Of a stretch of 64,000 nucleotides of DNA, positions 34,024 to 44,948 are shown in pieces. The translations under genes were made by a program, and so were the position numbers. The notes beneath the pieces are model-generated. The model saw only the letters and a list, made by a program, of their open reading frames with translations. It had not been told where the DNA came from and made no database searches. The stretch comes from Gigaspora rosea (taxonomy: Eukaryota; Glomeromycota; Glomeromycetes; Diversisporales; Gigasporaceae), in NCBI GenBank assembly GCA_003550325.1, contig QKWP01000065.1, positions 453,042 through 517,041 of the forward strand, written 5' to 3'. Position 1 is the first letter of the stretch; every line of letters begins with the position of its first letter.

Positions 34024-34830
34024 AGTTCTAGTTTCCAAATTGTCACTATTCCAGCACTCTAACAAAACACGAACCTGCAAGAAAGAAATGTTAATAGAAC
34101 GAAAAAAAGAACTTTTCAAAAAAAAACAAGTAAAAGAACTAGTACTTAACTTTTTGTACCAGTTCTGGTTTTCAAATTGTTACTATTCTAGCACCCTAGT
34201 AAAAAATGAACCTATAAGAAAAAAATGTTAGCAAAAAGAAAAAAAATCCAAAAGAAAAAAAAAAACAAGCAAAAGAACTAGTACTTATCTTTCTGTACTA
34301 GTTCTGGTTTTCAAATCATTGCTATTCTAGCATCTTAATGAAATATGAATCTATTAGAAAAAAATGTTAGTAAAACAAAAATAAGAACCCAAGAAAAAAA
34401 ACAAGCATAAGAACTAATACTTATCTTTTTGTACTAGTTTTGGGTCAAAATAGCCAAAATTTAGTTAGAGGAGTGACAAAAATCAGATGATTTTTTAGGA
34501 GAGGTAAAAAAAGTTAAAATTATATATAAAAACCTNTTAGTAAAACAAAAATAAGAACCCAAGAAAAAAAACAAGCATAAGAACTAATACTTATCTTTTT
34601 GTACTAGTTTTGGTTTCTGAATTGTCACTATTCTAGCATCCTAACGAAATACAAACCTACAAAAAAAAAAGGTAGTAGAACGAAAAAAGAATCTTTCAAA
34701 AAAAACAAGTAAAAGAACTAGTACTTATCTTTTTGTACTAGTTCTGATTTTTAAATCATCACTATTTTAGCACTCTAAACCTCAAGAAAGAAATGTTCGT
34801 AAAACAAAAAAATGAAACTAAAAAAAATGA
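34024..34830. repeat. Tandem repeat, ~137-bp unit, about 5–6 copies
   Basis: Units start with 'agttctggttttcaaat' at 34024, 34161, 34300, 34436, about 34606 and 34740, each ending in a purine-rich 'aaaagaactagtacttatc' stretch. The Lys-rich ORF at 33986–34231 is a by-product. The array is interrupted between 34443 and 34536 by a fragment of the 37211–37518 fold-back element and by an N. Confidence 0.8.
34536..34536. other. Undetermined base (N) between two identical 77-bp blocks
   Basis: 34367–34443 and 34537–34613 are identical over 77 bases. The repeat begins again right after the N, as expected where two contig ends that overlap were joined with a gap. Confidence 0.8.
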
Positions 34831-35110
34831 AAACATGAAAACTATATGCAAGACCATATTGGAATCAGCAATACCATGATGAATCAACTCTATTAATAGT
34901 TCAGCAACTGCAAAAAACCTTACTAGAAACTACGAACGGAAAAAGTAAAAACTTCCTAGTGACTGCAAACTTGATTCTATTCTATTCTCTATTAAACTAC
35001 AAAAAGAAAGAATTAACTTAAACTAAAGAAAAAAAAGCAAACAACAAAAATGAAAGAAAAATATTTATTTTATAAGAACGCTTATACCTGGTATTTCAGA
35101 AAGTCAAATA
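34831..35110. other. A-rich spacer
   Basis: No gene seen. Confidence 0.35.
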
Positions 35111-35311
35111 CACAGTGGCTCTTGATATAATGGACTCTTGATATAATGGAGACTAAGTAAAATCTTGATATAATGGATCAAGGTTCAAATCCACATCTTA
35201 ATAAATACTACTTGATATAATGGATTTACTAATAAAACTCACGATAAAGCAGATTTTAAAAAATTTCTCACTATATGCCCAAGGTACTACGTTATATCGA
35301 GAGACACTGTG
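35111..35311. mobile_element. Pogo-like MITE
   Basis: CACAGTGGCTCTTGATATAATGG… and …GTTATATCGAGAGACACTGTG are imperfect inverted repeats flanked by TA (35109–35110, 35312–35313). 'cttgatataatgga' recurs four times inside. The 'CAGTG…CTCTCGATATAACG' end type is known from pogo/Tigger elements of the Tc1/mariner group. Non-coding. Confidence 0.7.
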
Positions 35312-35580
35312 TATACTAAAAAAATAAGCAGTATTAACAAAAAAATGAAATAAAAAAAAACTATAATAAAATAAATAAATATAAATAAAATAAATAATTA
35401 AAAATAAAAATAAATGAAAAAAGACGAAAGCAATTAAAAAAAATTAGATCTACCAGATAGATAATTTATAAATAAAAGTAAATTATTTATGATTTGTAAT
35501 ATAAATCGTAATGCGTAAAGTTTAAACTTATGATTTATTGTATGTCAAAGATCTGGTGATTTATACATATATACAGTATA

Positions 35581-36933
35581 CAGTGATCGGAAGTAAATCA
35601 CCGGAAATTTCCAGATCTACCGGGAATTTCATATACGTATGATAATCTTTTTTTTAACGTACATACGTCTTTTTTCACTTGTGTTTTTTTTTTAACACAC
35701 AATTTTAATTGTTTTTGATGATAAAAAAACCCTCCCGCCAAGAATTAAGCCTAGAACAACGAAGCCGTATTGCCGGCGCTTACCTGTGTGGTGTTAAACC
35801 ACTTGACATTGCAAAAGTTTTTGATCTCCCGAAATCAACGGTGTATGACACTGTTAAGCGATATGAAGAGACAGGCTCAGAGCATCCGAACAAACGCCCT
35901 GGTCGCCCCGAAGCTCTCTCTGCGCGTGACAAACGCTCTTTAGTTCGTATTACAAAAAAAAATCGGAAGGAACCCTTGGCTGTCATCACTAACGAATTCA
36001 ACGTCCAACATGATACGACGCTTACCACCAAAACTATTCGAAAGTACCTCCACAATTTAGGTTGGAGAAACTGTGTCGCCTGTCGAAAACCTCTTTTAGA
36101 CAAAAGAAAAGCACTGGAGCGAAAAAAATGGTGCCGTGAACATTTAAAATGGGTAAATGAATGGCAAATGGTTGTTTTTACGGACGAGTCAAGGTTTTGT
36201 CTTCACAAAGCAGATGGTCGTGAAAGAACTTGGCGTCGAGTTAATGAAAAATATCATAAAGATTGTATAAATACGACTATGAAGTTTGGTGGTGGTTCTG
36301 TAATGTTTTGGGGCTGTTTTTGTTGGTGGGGCGTTGGACCGTTAGTAAGAATTAAGGGTAATATGAATTCGGATAGTTATGTTGATATTCTTGCAAAATA
36401 TTTTATTCCTTGGGCAAATTCTTTAATGGAAAAACATCATGGTGAAATAAATTTAATTTTTCAACAAGATTTGGCTTCTATTCATACATCTACATATTCA
36501 GAATGGTGGATGAATTCGCATAATTTTAATATATTAAATTGGGCACCGTATAGCCCTGATCTTAACCCGATTGAAAATCTTTGGGAACGTCTTGATTCTG
36601 CAGTTCGTAACAGAAAACCCATGCCTACAAAGTTAGAAGAATTAGTTAAAATTATAGAAGAGGAATGGTATAACTTATCAATTGAATATATTCGTTCACT
36701 TATCTGTAGTATGCCAAATCGAGTAAAGACAATATATAAAGCCCGAGGATGGTACTGTAAATATTAAATAACCCAGGGTTTTTTTTTTTTAGGAATGTAA
36801 ATATAAATATTTTATTTTATTTTATATAATTATTTTGTAATTATATAAAATATAATAAAATAAAAATCGTACGTAAAATTTGGCCTCTTATGTGTTACCT
36901 ATAAAATTTCCGGTGATTTACTTCCGATCACTG
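35581..36933 (+). mobile_element. Complete Tc1/mariner-type transposon, 1353 bp
   Basis: Perfect 30-bp terminal inverted repeats start CAGTGATCGGAAGTAAATCA and end with the inverse; TA dinucleotides flank both sides (35579–35580, 36934–36935). It contains one uninterrupted transposase gene (35718–36767). Identical ends plus an open frame point to a young, possibly active copy. Confidence 0.92.
35718..36767 (+). CDS. Tc1-type DD34E transposase, 349 aa
   Basis: Cuts and pastes the element bounded by the 30-bp repeats. An N-terminal helix-turn-helix region (about residues 5–50: LSLEQRSRIAGAYLCG … IAKVFDLPKSTVYDTVKRYE), a linker with GRP (RPGRPEALS) and a second HTH (about 60–110) bind DNA. The catalytic core has D in VVFTDESRF, D in FQQDLASIHT and E in SPDLNPIENLW, 34 residues after the second Asp (DD34E). 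The family usually has Asn after the second Asp (QQDN); here it is Leu, so full activity is uncertain. The start at 35718 is the first ATG; upstream TTG codons are in frame but unlikely in a eukaryote. The first ~420 nt are clearly GC-richer than the rest of the gene and the window, while the 3' half has the local AT-rich composition. Confidence 0.93.
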   Translation: MIKKPSRQELSLEQRSRIAGAYLCGVKPLDIAKVFDLPKSTVYDTVKRYEETGSEHPNKRPGRPEALSARDKRSLVRITKKNRKEPLAVITNEFNVQHDTTLTTKTIRKYLHNLGWRNCVACRKPLLDKRKALERKKWCREHLKWVNEWQMVVFTDESRFCLHKADGRERTWRRVNEKYHKDCINTTMKFGGGSVMFWGCFCWWGVGPLVRIKGNMNSDSYVDILAKYFIPWANSLMEKHHGEINLIFQQDLASIHTSTYSEWWMNSHNFNILNWAPYSPDLNPIENLWERLDSAVRNRKPMPTKLEELVKIIEEEWYNLSIEYIRSLICSMPNRVKTIYKARGWYCKY

Positions 36934-37210
36934 TATTAATAGCTAATAATCATTATGCACAATTTAAATAATTCAATGATAATCAATTATTAGATTTATA
37001 ATAATGTTCCTCTAATTACGATATATATTAATTATAGATATATAATGATATATTAACAAATTAATTGATATATATCGATTAATTGCTATATATTAATATA
37101 AATCTATATAAAAAATTTCCTGATATAGTATAAAATTACTATATTATTTTTGTTTTTAATAGTTAATATATTAATAAAAATACAAACTAGCTAATTATAC
37201 AACTTTTGAT
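36934..37210. other. AT-rich spacer
   Basis: No feature. Confidence 0.4.
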
Positions 37211-37518
37211 TAGGGCTGTATTATTAATTACCTGATTATTTTTTATTAGAGGCCTACTCTCTCTTTCTTTTTCTTAATATATAAATAATTAGGTTCCTTA
37301 TATATAATTTTCTCTTTTTTACCCCCTCCCCCCTAAAAAATTACCTAATTTTTGTTACTCTTCTTAGGGGAGTAACAAAAATCAGGTGATTTTTTAGGGG
37401 AGAGGGGGTAAAAAAAGTTGAAATTATATATAAGAACCTAACTATTTATATATTGAGGAAGAGGGAGGGGGGTAGGCCTCTGATAAAAAATAATCAGGTG
37501 ATTAATGACACTGTCCTT
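37211..37518. mobile_element. Fold-back element, ~140-bp arms
   Basis: The two arms (to about 37350, and from about 37375) are close inverses, including 'ccccctcccccct/aggggagaggggg' and 'attagaggcctac/gtaggcctctgat'. A fragment of it ('gaggagtgacaaaaatcag', 'aaaattatatataa') lies at about 34466–34535. Non-coding. Confidence 0.75.
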
Positions 37519-38754
37519 ACTATATTTTGTTATAAATAAGTACATATTATCTATTTATTTTGTTTAAATATTAAATTAGTAAAATAATTTAACTAAAAAT
37601 CTTATTTTGATTTGAAATTTAAAAAGTGAAATAGAGAATATAGTGCTTATTTATAACAGTATATAGCATTTAATTTAAGAAATAATTTATACATCGCATG
37701 TGCGATGTTGTCGCACCTGTCACAGATCATAAAATCAGGTGTAACATAAAATCAAAACAATTAAAATAACCCGTTTTTTCATTGGATAGGGTTAGGATGA
37801 GGTATAGATTGTTTGTATGGGCGAGAGAAGGTTTTTATAGTAAAATTTTGCAAGGAATTTTTTTTGTTAGAATCCTAAAAGTAGTTTATATACTCAATTT
37901 TAAGTTATAGATGATTTTGACAAAACGAACGTTTGTTTTGAATTTTTTGATTGTGTAACATTACACCTGATCTTGAAATTTGATTGGGAGAGCGACATAT
38001 AAGGCGCATCGCATGGGGCAATGAATAAATTTACTCTTAATTTAATTAGCTATTAAATAAATTTATTACTATATATAGTTAGACTTTTCTAAATACAACT
38101 CAACTGTTTTAATTGTATAACTTTTTTAAATATATTTTTACAAATTTTTATTTTTTTAAATATATATTTCTTTTAAACAAAGAACCAAATTAACAACAAC
38201 TAGATCCAATAAACAAAGCAAGCTATAGTATCCTGCATAGCTATAAAAACTAAGCTTAAAATAGTAAAGAAAGGTATCAAAAATCAGATGATTTTTAGTA
38301 AGAGATTTTTATTTTATAATTTTTTTTTATTAATACTTCAAAAATTAGTTATTTAGTATCAACTATAATAGAATTTTTGTGCCCAAATTTAATATTAAAA
38401 AAGGCACTTGCATATAACACTTATAAAGATTTTTTACAATCATTACAGAGAACTTTTATAATAAAACTTTAAAGTTAATTAGAGATTTTTTATAACCAAC
38501 TTTATATAATTGATTTATAAGATAATAAAAAAAATATGATAATTCATAAGTATAAATAAAATTACATTTTTTTATTTTTTTAGCTATTGTATAATTTTGT
38601 ACCTTCCAATCAGATTATATAGAGTACTATATACTTCTGCTACAATGTGCCAATTAGAATAAAAATTTTATAAAAAATTTTATTTTAAGCTTAATTCTCT
38701 TAAACTAACAGATTAAAGGATACCAAGTTCTTATTAATTCTGGTAAATTCTTGT
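37519..38754. other. Spacer with a telomere-like/MITE remnant
   Basis: 37.72–37.99 kb resembles an eroded telomere-core MITE: 'cctgtcacagatcataaaatc' on the left, 'gggttagg' near 37788, 'aaaattttgcaaggaatt' near 37842, and 'gtgtaacattacacctgatc' on the right. No gene. Confidence 0.4.
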
Positions 38755-38860
38755 AAGGATTAGTTAGGATTCGATCCCAAGGACCAATTAACATCTCTAA
38801 TTTTGGTTTTGGGCATGCCACCATTGGCGGTATGCACGTGACCTCTGTGCCACTCACCCT
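38755..38860 (-). mobile_element. tRNA-derived SINE-like sequence
   Basis: On the minus strand there is an A-box-like TGGCACAGAGG (38852–38842) inside 'gggtgagtggcacagaggtc' and a B-box-like GGGATCGAATCC (38778–38767) about 65 nt later. The spacing and the failure of the stems to pair point to a SINE head and not a working tRNA. No tail or target duplication was resolved. Confidence 0.45.
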
Positions 38861-39018
38861 CATTTTTATTTATATCAGTTTTATTTATACAAAAAAATTC
38901 TTAATAGTTAATGAAAGGATTTTGTTTAGATAGACATTATTTAAGAATTTCTCTGGCATAAAGAATTTTATTCATTACGTTTTAGATCATGTTTCACGTA
39001 TCAGATCGTGGACTTTAA
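38861..39018. other. Spacer
   Basis: No feature; ends in the TTAA target (39015–39018). Confidence 0.4.
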
Positions 39019-39514
39019 GGGTAGAGAGTATGTAGATCATTTCTATTAATAAACGAGTGACCAAAAATATTTTTACTGTGAATTTAAAAGTTGCTACATA
39101 TAAAAGTTCATTTTTTACTATATAAGTTGTATTTATATACTAAGTAAAGTTGTTCGTAATAAAAAATTACACATATCTTAAAAATTTTATTAATTTTGAA
39201 TAAAATTTGATAAAGTTTTTATAGTATCAACTTTTTTGGGGGTGGGGTCTATTCTGCGGGGGCGATCACAAATTGGCCAATCAAATCACGTGTAAACAAT
39301 AAGTAAAATAGGGTCACGAAGATAAAAACAACTATATCTTATGTCTACTGGGCCAATTTTAATGATTCGACCACCGTTAGAATCAGAAAATCCTCCTCTA
39401 CAATTTTATTTAAAAATTTAATATGGTTACTTAATAAAAATTTTCTTTATTATTAAATATAAAATTTTTTAGTAACTAGTTTATTAATAGAAATGATCTA
39501 CATACCCTCTACCC
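39019..39514. mobile_element. TTAA-flanked non-autonomous transposon (copy 1)
   Basis: GGGTAGAGAGTATGTAGATCA… and its near-exact inverse ending …CTCTACCC, with TTAA on both sides (39015–39018, 39515–39518). The inverted repeat is about 35 bp. Duplication of TTAA is typical of the piggyBac superfamily. No ORF. Confidence 0.8.
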
Positions 39515-39791
39515 TTAAATCACGCGCCGATTTTCAAACAGAATCCTCTTGAAAAATGTGTGACCTTTGCAGATCATGATGTCATGGATTTTTCGATTCT
39601 TGAATTTCAAAGATTTCGGATAAAATATAGACGTTATTGATTGAAAATTATGATCAATAGGGAATTGAAATTTTTCCGCCATCATCACCGTGAAATCGAA
39701 GGGTCACACTTTTTTGCAAAGCGCTATAATATATTCATCGCCAAAAATTTTTATACATATCGATATATTAAAACAAAGTTTAGATAAAATT

Positions 39792-39929
39792 AAGGATCCG
39801 CTAAAGCGAGGTAAATTCAATATAAAGATATATGTACTGCATAAATTACGTTCTTAATATCTCTATAAAATAAAACAATCACTCTAATTCAGAAAAATAA
39901 CTTTTTTTACCCCGCTTTAGCGATCCCTC
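39792..39929. mobile_element. Small MITE, ~24-bp inverted repeats
   Basis: AAGGATCCGCTAAAGCGAGG… and …CCCGCTTTAGCGATCCCTC are inverse over about 24 bases. 138 bp, non-coding; target duplication unclear. Confidence 0.65.
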
Positions 39930-39985
39930 ATAATAATTAATTCGTAATCGTAAACATGTGGAATCTTTGCTAGGAAAATCACAAC

Positions 39986-40163
39986 CTTCGACATTTTCTG
40001 ATCGGGTAATTTTGAACAAATTTAGAGCTACATACCAGTTCTTATATCACTTTTTGCCTTTATTGATTCATTAGTTCAAATAAACTTTTGAATCATTAAT
40101 AAAAAAAAAACCGGTATGTTTGTTTAAGTTTGTCCGAATTAGCCCGATCGGAAAATGTCGAAG
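39986..40163. mobile_element. Small MITE, ~35-bp inverted repeats
   Basis: CTTCGACATTTTCTGATCGG… and …CCGATCGGAAAATGTCGAAG are inverse, and homology continues inward ('ttgaacaaa' / 'tttgtccgaa'). Non-coding. Confidence 0.7.
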
Positions 40164-40673
40164 ATCCCATGTATTTAAAATTTACAATCATTTAATATAA
40201 AAATTAAAACAGCTAACTGACGGATATCCGAAACCCATCACTAAATGCACTAATCGTATGTAATGTTTCAATTTCTCGTCGTGATTGGCCAATAAAATTA
40301 GAGGTGTAAAAAACGTTATTAATATATCAAAATTAATACGTATATATTCTTATTTATTATTATTAATAATCTACATTTTTGGATGTAGAATAATGACGCC
40401 TCCAGTAAAATTTCCGAATTTAAACTCGGACTATAATCATATAATTTTTTAAAAACAATAATACAATAATAAACTTATAAAGATAAAAATATACATAGTT
40501 GCTCGTTGTTAAGGACATATTATATAGTTTTTTTATAGCAATTTATACAAGTAAATAAATTTATATAAAATAATAGTAATCGTTTTAAAATCAGATATCC
40601 GACCTGTATTCGACCTGTGTAAATTCTTAAAATTACGATATTTGGTATAAACTTGTATATTGTATATACATAT
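40164..40673. other. Spacer
   Basis: No gene seen; the minus ORF at 40520–40738 overlaps the next element and has no motif. Confidence 0.35.
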
Positions 40674-40919
40674 GGGCTAAGTGCTGAAAAAGGGACGAAT
40701 TTATAATATTTCAAAATTAATTTTTTTATATAAATCAATTTAGGATAAGATTATTTTTTTACATAAAATACAAAAGTAGCTATCTTAAAATTTTGCAGTA
40801 TGACTCTTTAAATTTTCTATTTTCTTATAATTTATTATAAGATTTACAACGCAAAAATTGAGTTTTTGAAAAAAATCTTTGTTTTGTCAATTTCGTCCCT
40901 TTTTCAGCAATACTTATTA
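40674..40919. mobile_element. MITE of the 'gggctaRgtgc' family
   Basis: Starts GGGCTAAGTGCTGAAAAAGG and has the inverse CCTTTTTCAGCA near 40919. The interior ('ttttgcagtatgactctttaaa') matches the inverted copy at 44949–45551, which defines the family. The right end is slightly eroded. Confidence 0.65.
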
Positions 40920-41484
40920 AAAACCTCAAATTGGATTACTTTAAATTAGATATTGATTTAAAAAATCTAAATTAGATTACTTTAAAACCAAAGAACTGGT
41001 TTAAAAAGACCGATATTAAATTGAGTTACTTCGATCTGAATGTTGGTTAATTAGGTTACTTTGAACCAGAGGTTGGTTCAAGGAACCAATACAGCATATA
41101 AATAATAAATTAAAAATTTAAAAATTTTAATCCCTGAGGTTTAGGACTAATATAAACTTATAAGTCGCTAAATTATTGTTATCATAAAATATCTTTGGCC
41201 TGCGGCTTTCAAATTGCTGGGGATTTACACCTTATTCTCTAGTTACGGAAAACAAAATAGTACAGTGATTTATTTATAGTTATTGCATGTGATGTTTTTT
41301 TTGTCCTGGTCAGGATTATGATGCGAAGATTTCGATGCAAAAAATTTTTTTCTTATGTTAGCGCTGCTTTAATAATAAAGAATTAAAAGTAATGTGCACT
41401 TCTTTAATGTCTATATTTAGCTGCGAATATCTTTTCACGTTGCATCTAAATAAAATAAAAATGTCTTTAGAATTTTTATTATAT
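40920..41484. other. Spacer with short AT repeats
   Basis: Short imperfect repeats of 'aattagattactttaaa' (about 40.93–41.08 kb). No gene. Confidence 0.35.
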
Positions 41485-41712
41485 ATGTTGTAGGTGGAAA
41501 CGGAATTTAAGTGGATTCGGGAATTTATATATAAAACCCCATTTTGGGTTGATTTTATTATATGCCAGTATGTATGTTTGTATGAAACGGAATTTATATC
41601 GATATATAAAACCCCATTTTTGGGGTTAATTTTATTATATATACACCCTAACCCTAACCCTAAACCTAACCCTAATATTAGAAAATTCCAAATCCATTCC
41701 CACCTACGACAT
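41485..41712. mobile_element. MITE with telomere-like core, second family
   Basis: Ends ATGTTGTAGGTGGAAACGG… and …CCCACCTACGACAT are inverted; the core has 'accctaaccctaacccta'. The interior 'aaaaccccatttt' occurs twice. A related element sits in DUG2 intron 10 (48175–48333). The ORF over it (41494–41721) is not a gene. Confidence 0.7.
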
Positions 41713-42081
41713 GTATTCTGAGCTTAGATTCGAGGAGGGAAATTAAATTATCTCATTATCAAAGAATTAGTTAACATTATCGATGAAGTTTCGAACCGAG
41801 TTCATTTTTATATGTTAAAACCAATTAAATCCCATTTTTAACGTATCAAAAATCGGGTTCAAACTCTAAGATATTATGAAATTTCATTGGCCGAAGAATC
41901 CGAATACACATATATTATGGGACTATTATGTGAAATGGCTTAACTGGGCACCCTAGTCTGGTGCTTACTCAAAGAATTTAGTGTTTTCATATGATTCGAA
42001 CTGGTATTTTTAAAAATCTGTACCCGGTCCGAATATCGGACCGGATGAAAACGAGTTTTATATATGTTATGCGTTATTTAT
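41713..42081. other. Spacer
   Basis: A short palindrome 'cggtccgaatatcggaccg' lies at about 42026–42044. No gene. Confidence 0.4.
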
Positions 42082-42292
42082 TGTGGCGGCTTATGCTGAA
42101 ATCCGGGGTCTCTATTTAAATCCATAATACCTACTAAAATCCACATATACTCTTTTATTGATAACCCTAACCCTAAACCCTAACCAAACTATAAAAAAAA
42201 ACACCCCTGAAAAAGTCCTCTAAAATTTTATAATTTCATAATAAAATAACTTAAATTTTCAGCATAAGCCAATTTCAGCATAAGCTGCCACA
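42082..42292. mobile_element. MITE with telomere-like core, third family
   Basis: Ends TGTGGCGGCTTATGCTGAAAT… and …TTTCAGCATAAGCTGCCACA, with the inner 'ttcagcataagcc' repeated once more at the right end. The core 'aaccctaaccctaaaccctaacc' is preceded by 'tccacatatactcttttatt', the same phrase as in the 17135 and 61814 copies. The termini differ but the core is shared. Confidence 0.75.
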
Positions 42293-42750
42293 TTTATTGA
42301 TTCCTGTCAGTTCGGAATCATTTTTGAATCAAAGAATGAATTTTCACTTTTGATAAAGCGAAAATGAAAATAAAAACAACCATTTACTATAGCTTATTCT
42401 TTCGTTTAGAATAATAATTACGATACTATAAATTCGTGAATCTCTTAAACAAATACTAGAAATTTGACAAGTCGCTGGTTTAAAAGTTAAAAATCAGTAA
42501 TTTATCTGTAAGATTGTAGAGATAAAGCCAAACTAAATGAAATCATGTATTCAAACTTTGTGAATTTGCAAAATATCACATATCTAATATCAATAAGGTG
42601 AAACAACAAAATAATTGCCCTGTGAAGGTATTCGTTTTTGTTAAGACAAATGTTAATAAGTCATATACTCTCAGTCAATCTTCAAAGTAAAGTTTCGAGT
42701 CAAATAGCAATAAAGTGGGTTTTGCTATTAAATGAAGCGACATGATTTAA
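42293..42750. other. Spacer
   Basis: No gene; ends in TTAA (42747–42750). Confidence 0.35.
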
Positions 42751-44363
42751 GGGTAGAGTACAACATCGATCATTTTCATATATGATCTCATACAAACAAA
42801 TTTTTATATAGGGGCAAAAATACGCCACTGATAAGGATTTTTGAGAACGCAACCAGTTTCAGCCAAAATTTTGTGGCGTATAGGTCAAACCCTTCTATTT
42901 ATGGTAGTGAAACTTTAAAGTCACATATTATATTAAAAAAATCTACTTGCATATATTATCAATTTTCCTAGGATGATTGAGATTTTCCTAGGTAGTACAA
43001 AAAAAATTTTTATTCCATCAGATTTCTAGAACACGTGATTCTCGATCATGATTGGATAACATGGAGAACAGTATAATTGTACTCTATATCCTTCTTTCAT
43101 GTTAGAAGGCTGTAAATATTTATAGATTCAGAGCAATGTCGGGCTAATATTTATGGATTTGGAGCAATGTCGGGTGTGCTAAGTGGACAAGGCATTTGAT
43201 AGCTATGATTTTGCAAAAAAATTTGCAACAGGTTACGGTTTGGATTTGCTTCCGGAATTCCTGATTGCGAGGTTAACTTGGTAGGCTTTAGTTTTTCTTG
43301 CCTTTTTAACGTTTAGAAAGAAATGCAGTGTCAGAAATGTTAATTGGACAAATGTATTCTGACGTTTATGTAGGGTAATGGTGGATTTGGAACGAGATAT
43401 AGTTTATACCAAAAATTTCGCAAGGAATTTTTTTTTATGAAGTTTTGCAACGGATTTGCCTCTAGAACTCTGGTTGTTATGTTAAATTGGTAAGTTTAAT
43501 GTTTTTTCCACATCTTTATATTATTTTCGGGGCAGTAAACTATTACTGTATTAAACTACTGTATTAAGAGGATTCGAAAAGTTCTATTGTCAGTTTCGAG
43601 TTACGAATCTGATCACTTTGGGCAATATATTTGAAGGTATATTGGGTCGCGAATTTTTTATGATTCCGATTATCTATTAGGATCAATCTTAAATATTGCC
43701 ACTGCCTTCTGACGACCTATAATTATCATAATTATGTAGGCACAGCTATAATAAATCGTGGTTATATTCAAATCGGCGTTGAACAACTTTTAAGTCTTCC
43801 GAAGATAATAATTCTTGTGTACAGTACAAAGAAATTGATACGAGAATGTGATGATAATAATAATAATAATAATAATTAATTAATTAATAAATAATAATTA
43901 ATAATAATTAAATAATTAATAATTAATAATAATAATGATGTGGTACCGATTAAAATAAATGTTTTATTATTTTTTTTATTATAGTTCATTGGTCTTTATA
44001 TTATGAACAGATCAGTTTTTACGAAATTATGTTTTTTTTTTACATCTCAAGTCGGGCAAATCTTAGTAAACTAAAATATGACGATTAACATAATAATAAT
44101 AATTACAATAATAAGCATAACCATTGATAAAAATAACAATGCTGCAATAGATACCGCCATGAATTATTAATAGATGGTGTGCTTTCTGTAAAAGATTAAA
44201 CGAGTGTACTGTACGTATTATCGTTATCTAATAAAAAAAAAAATTTATAATGATATACATAGAATGTTCTAGATTCGAATAGCCACGTTCGATTTTCGCT
44301 TGTGTAACACAACATGATTTGCAACCGATTTTATATGAAAATGATCGATGTTGTACTCTACCC
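42751..44363. mobile_element. TTAA-flanked non-autonomous transposon (copy 2), 1613 bp
   Basis: Termini GGGTAGAGTACAACATCGAT… and the inverse …CTCTACCC, TTAA on both sides (42747–42750, 44364–44367). The first ~260 bp, read inverted, match the right part of 62043–62728. Inside are a partial internal duplication (about 43120–43290 and 43390–43500), an (AAT)n tract (43852–43936) and no ORF of transposase length. It would need a transposase in trans. Confidence 0.8.
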
Positions 44364-44367
44364 TTAA

Positions 44368-44539
44368 TATACAACAACATGGATTAGCGGGTCACCCGTT
44401 TTGACACGGGTGACCCAGTTTACTATAACCCGGTTCGGAACTCTATGAAAAATGGTTCGTCTCTAAAAAAAATGAAGTCAGCCAATCAGCGTTCTGCACT
44501 AAAGAATTTCATAGCATATAAATTGTATCCTCCGTAATA
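44368..44539. other. Spacer
   Basis: A short inverted 'cgggtcacccgttttgacacgggtgaccc' hairpin lies at about 44388–44413. Confidence 0.45.
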
Positions 44540-44682
44540 CAGTGCAGGACTCCTTAAACCAATTTTTTTTAAAGGTGGCCAAATTTGAGACAAAATACTA
44601 AATTTTGATTGGCTAATATCTTAAAAATTTATTATGTTTTTTAAAAATTTATTATATTTTTAAATTTTGTTATGTTTTTTAT

Positions 44683-44948
44683 ATATGGGGCCTTTGCAGT
44701 AGAAAGGGCCCTTACTGGAATATAAATAATTTTAAAATACAAAACTTTGATTAAAAATATCTCAGCAGCCACTTAATCAAATTTAATAAAAATTTTTTTA
44801 TTTAAATTTTATATATTTATAGAATTTAAATAAAAAAATTTTTATTAAATTTGATCAAGTAGTTGCTGAGATATCTTTGATTAAAGTTTTGTATTTTAAA
44901 ATTATTTATATTCCAGTAAGGGCCCTTTCTACTGCAAAGGCCCCATAT
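44683..44948. mobile_element. Nested palindromic MITE
   Basis: ATATGGGGCCTTTGCAGTAG… pairs with its inverse …CTACTGCAAAGGCCCCATAT; arms of about 125 bp meet near 44815. Non-coding. Confidence 0.8.

Noticed and set aside
35780-36103. 107-aa minus ORF
   Set aside because: Antisense shadow of the transposase gene.
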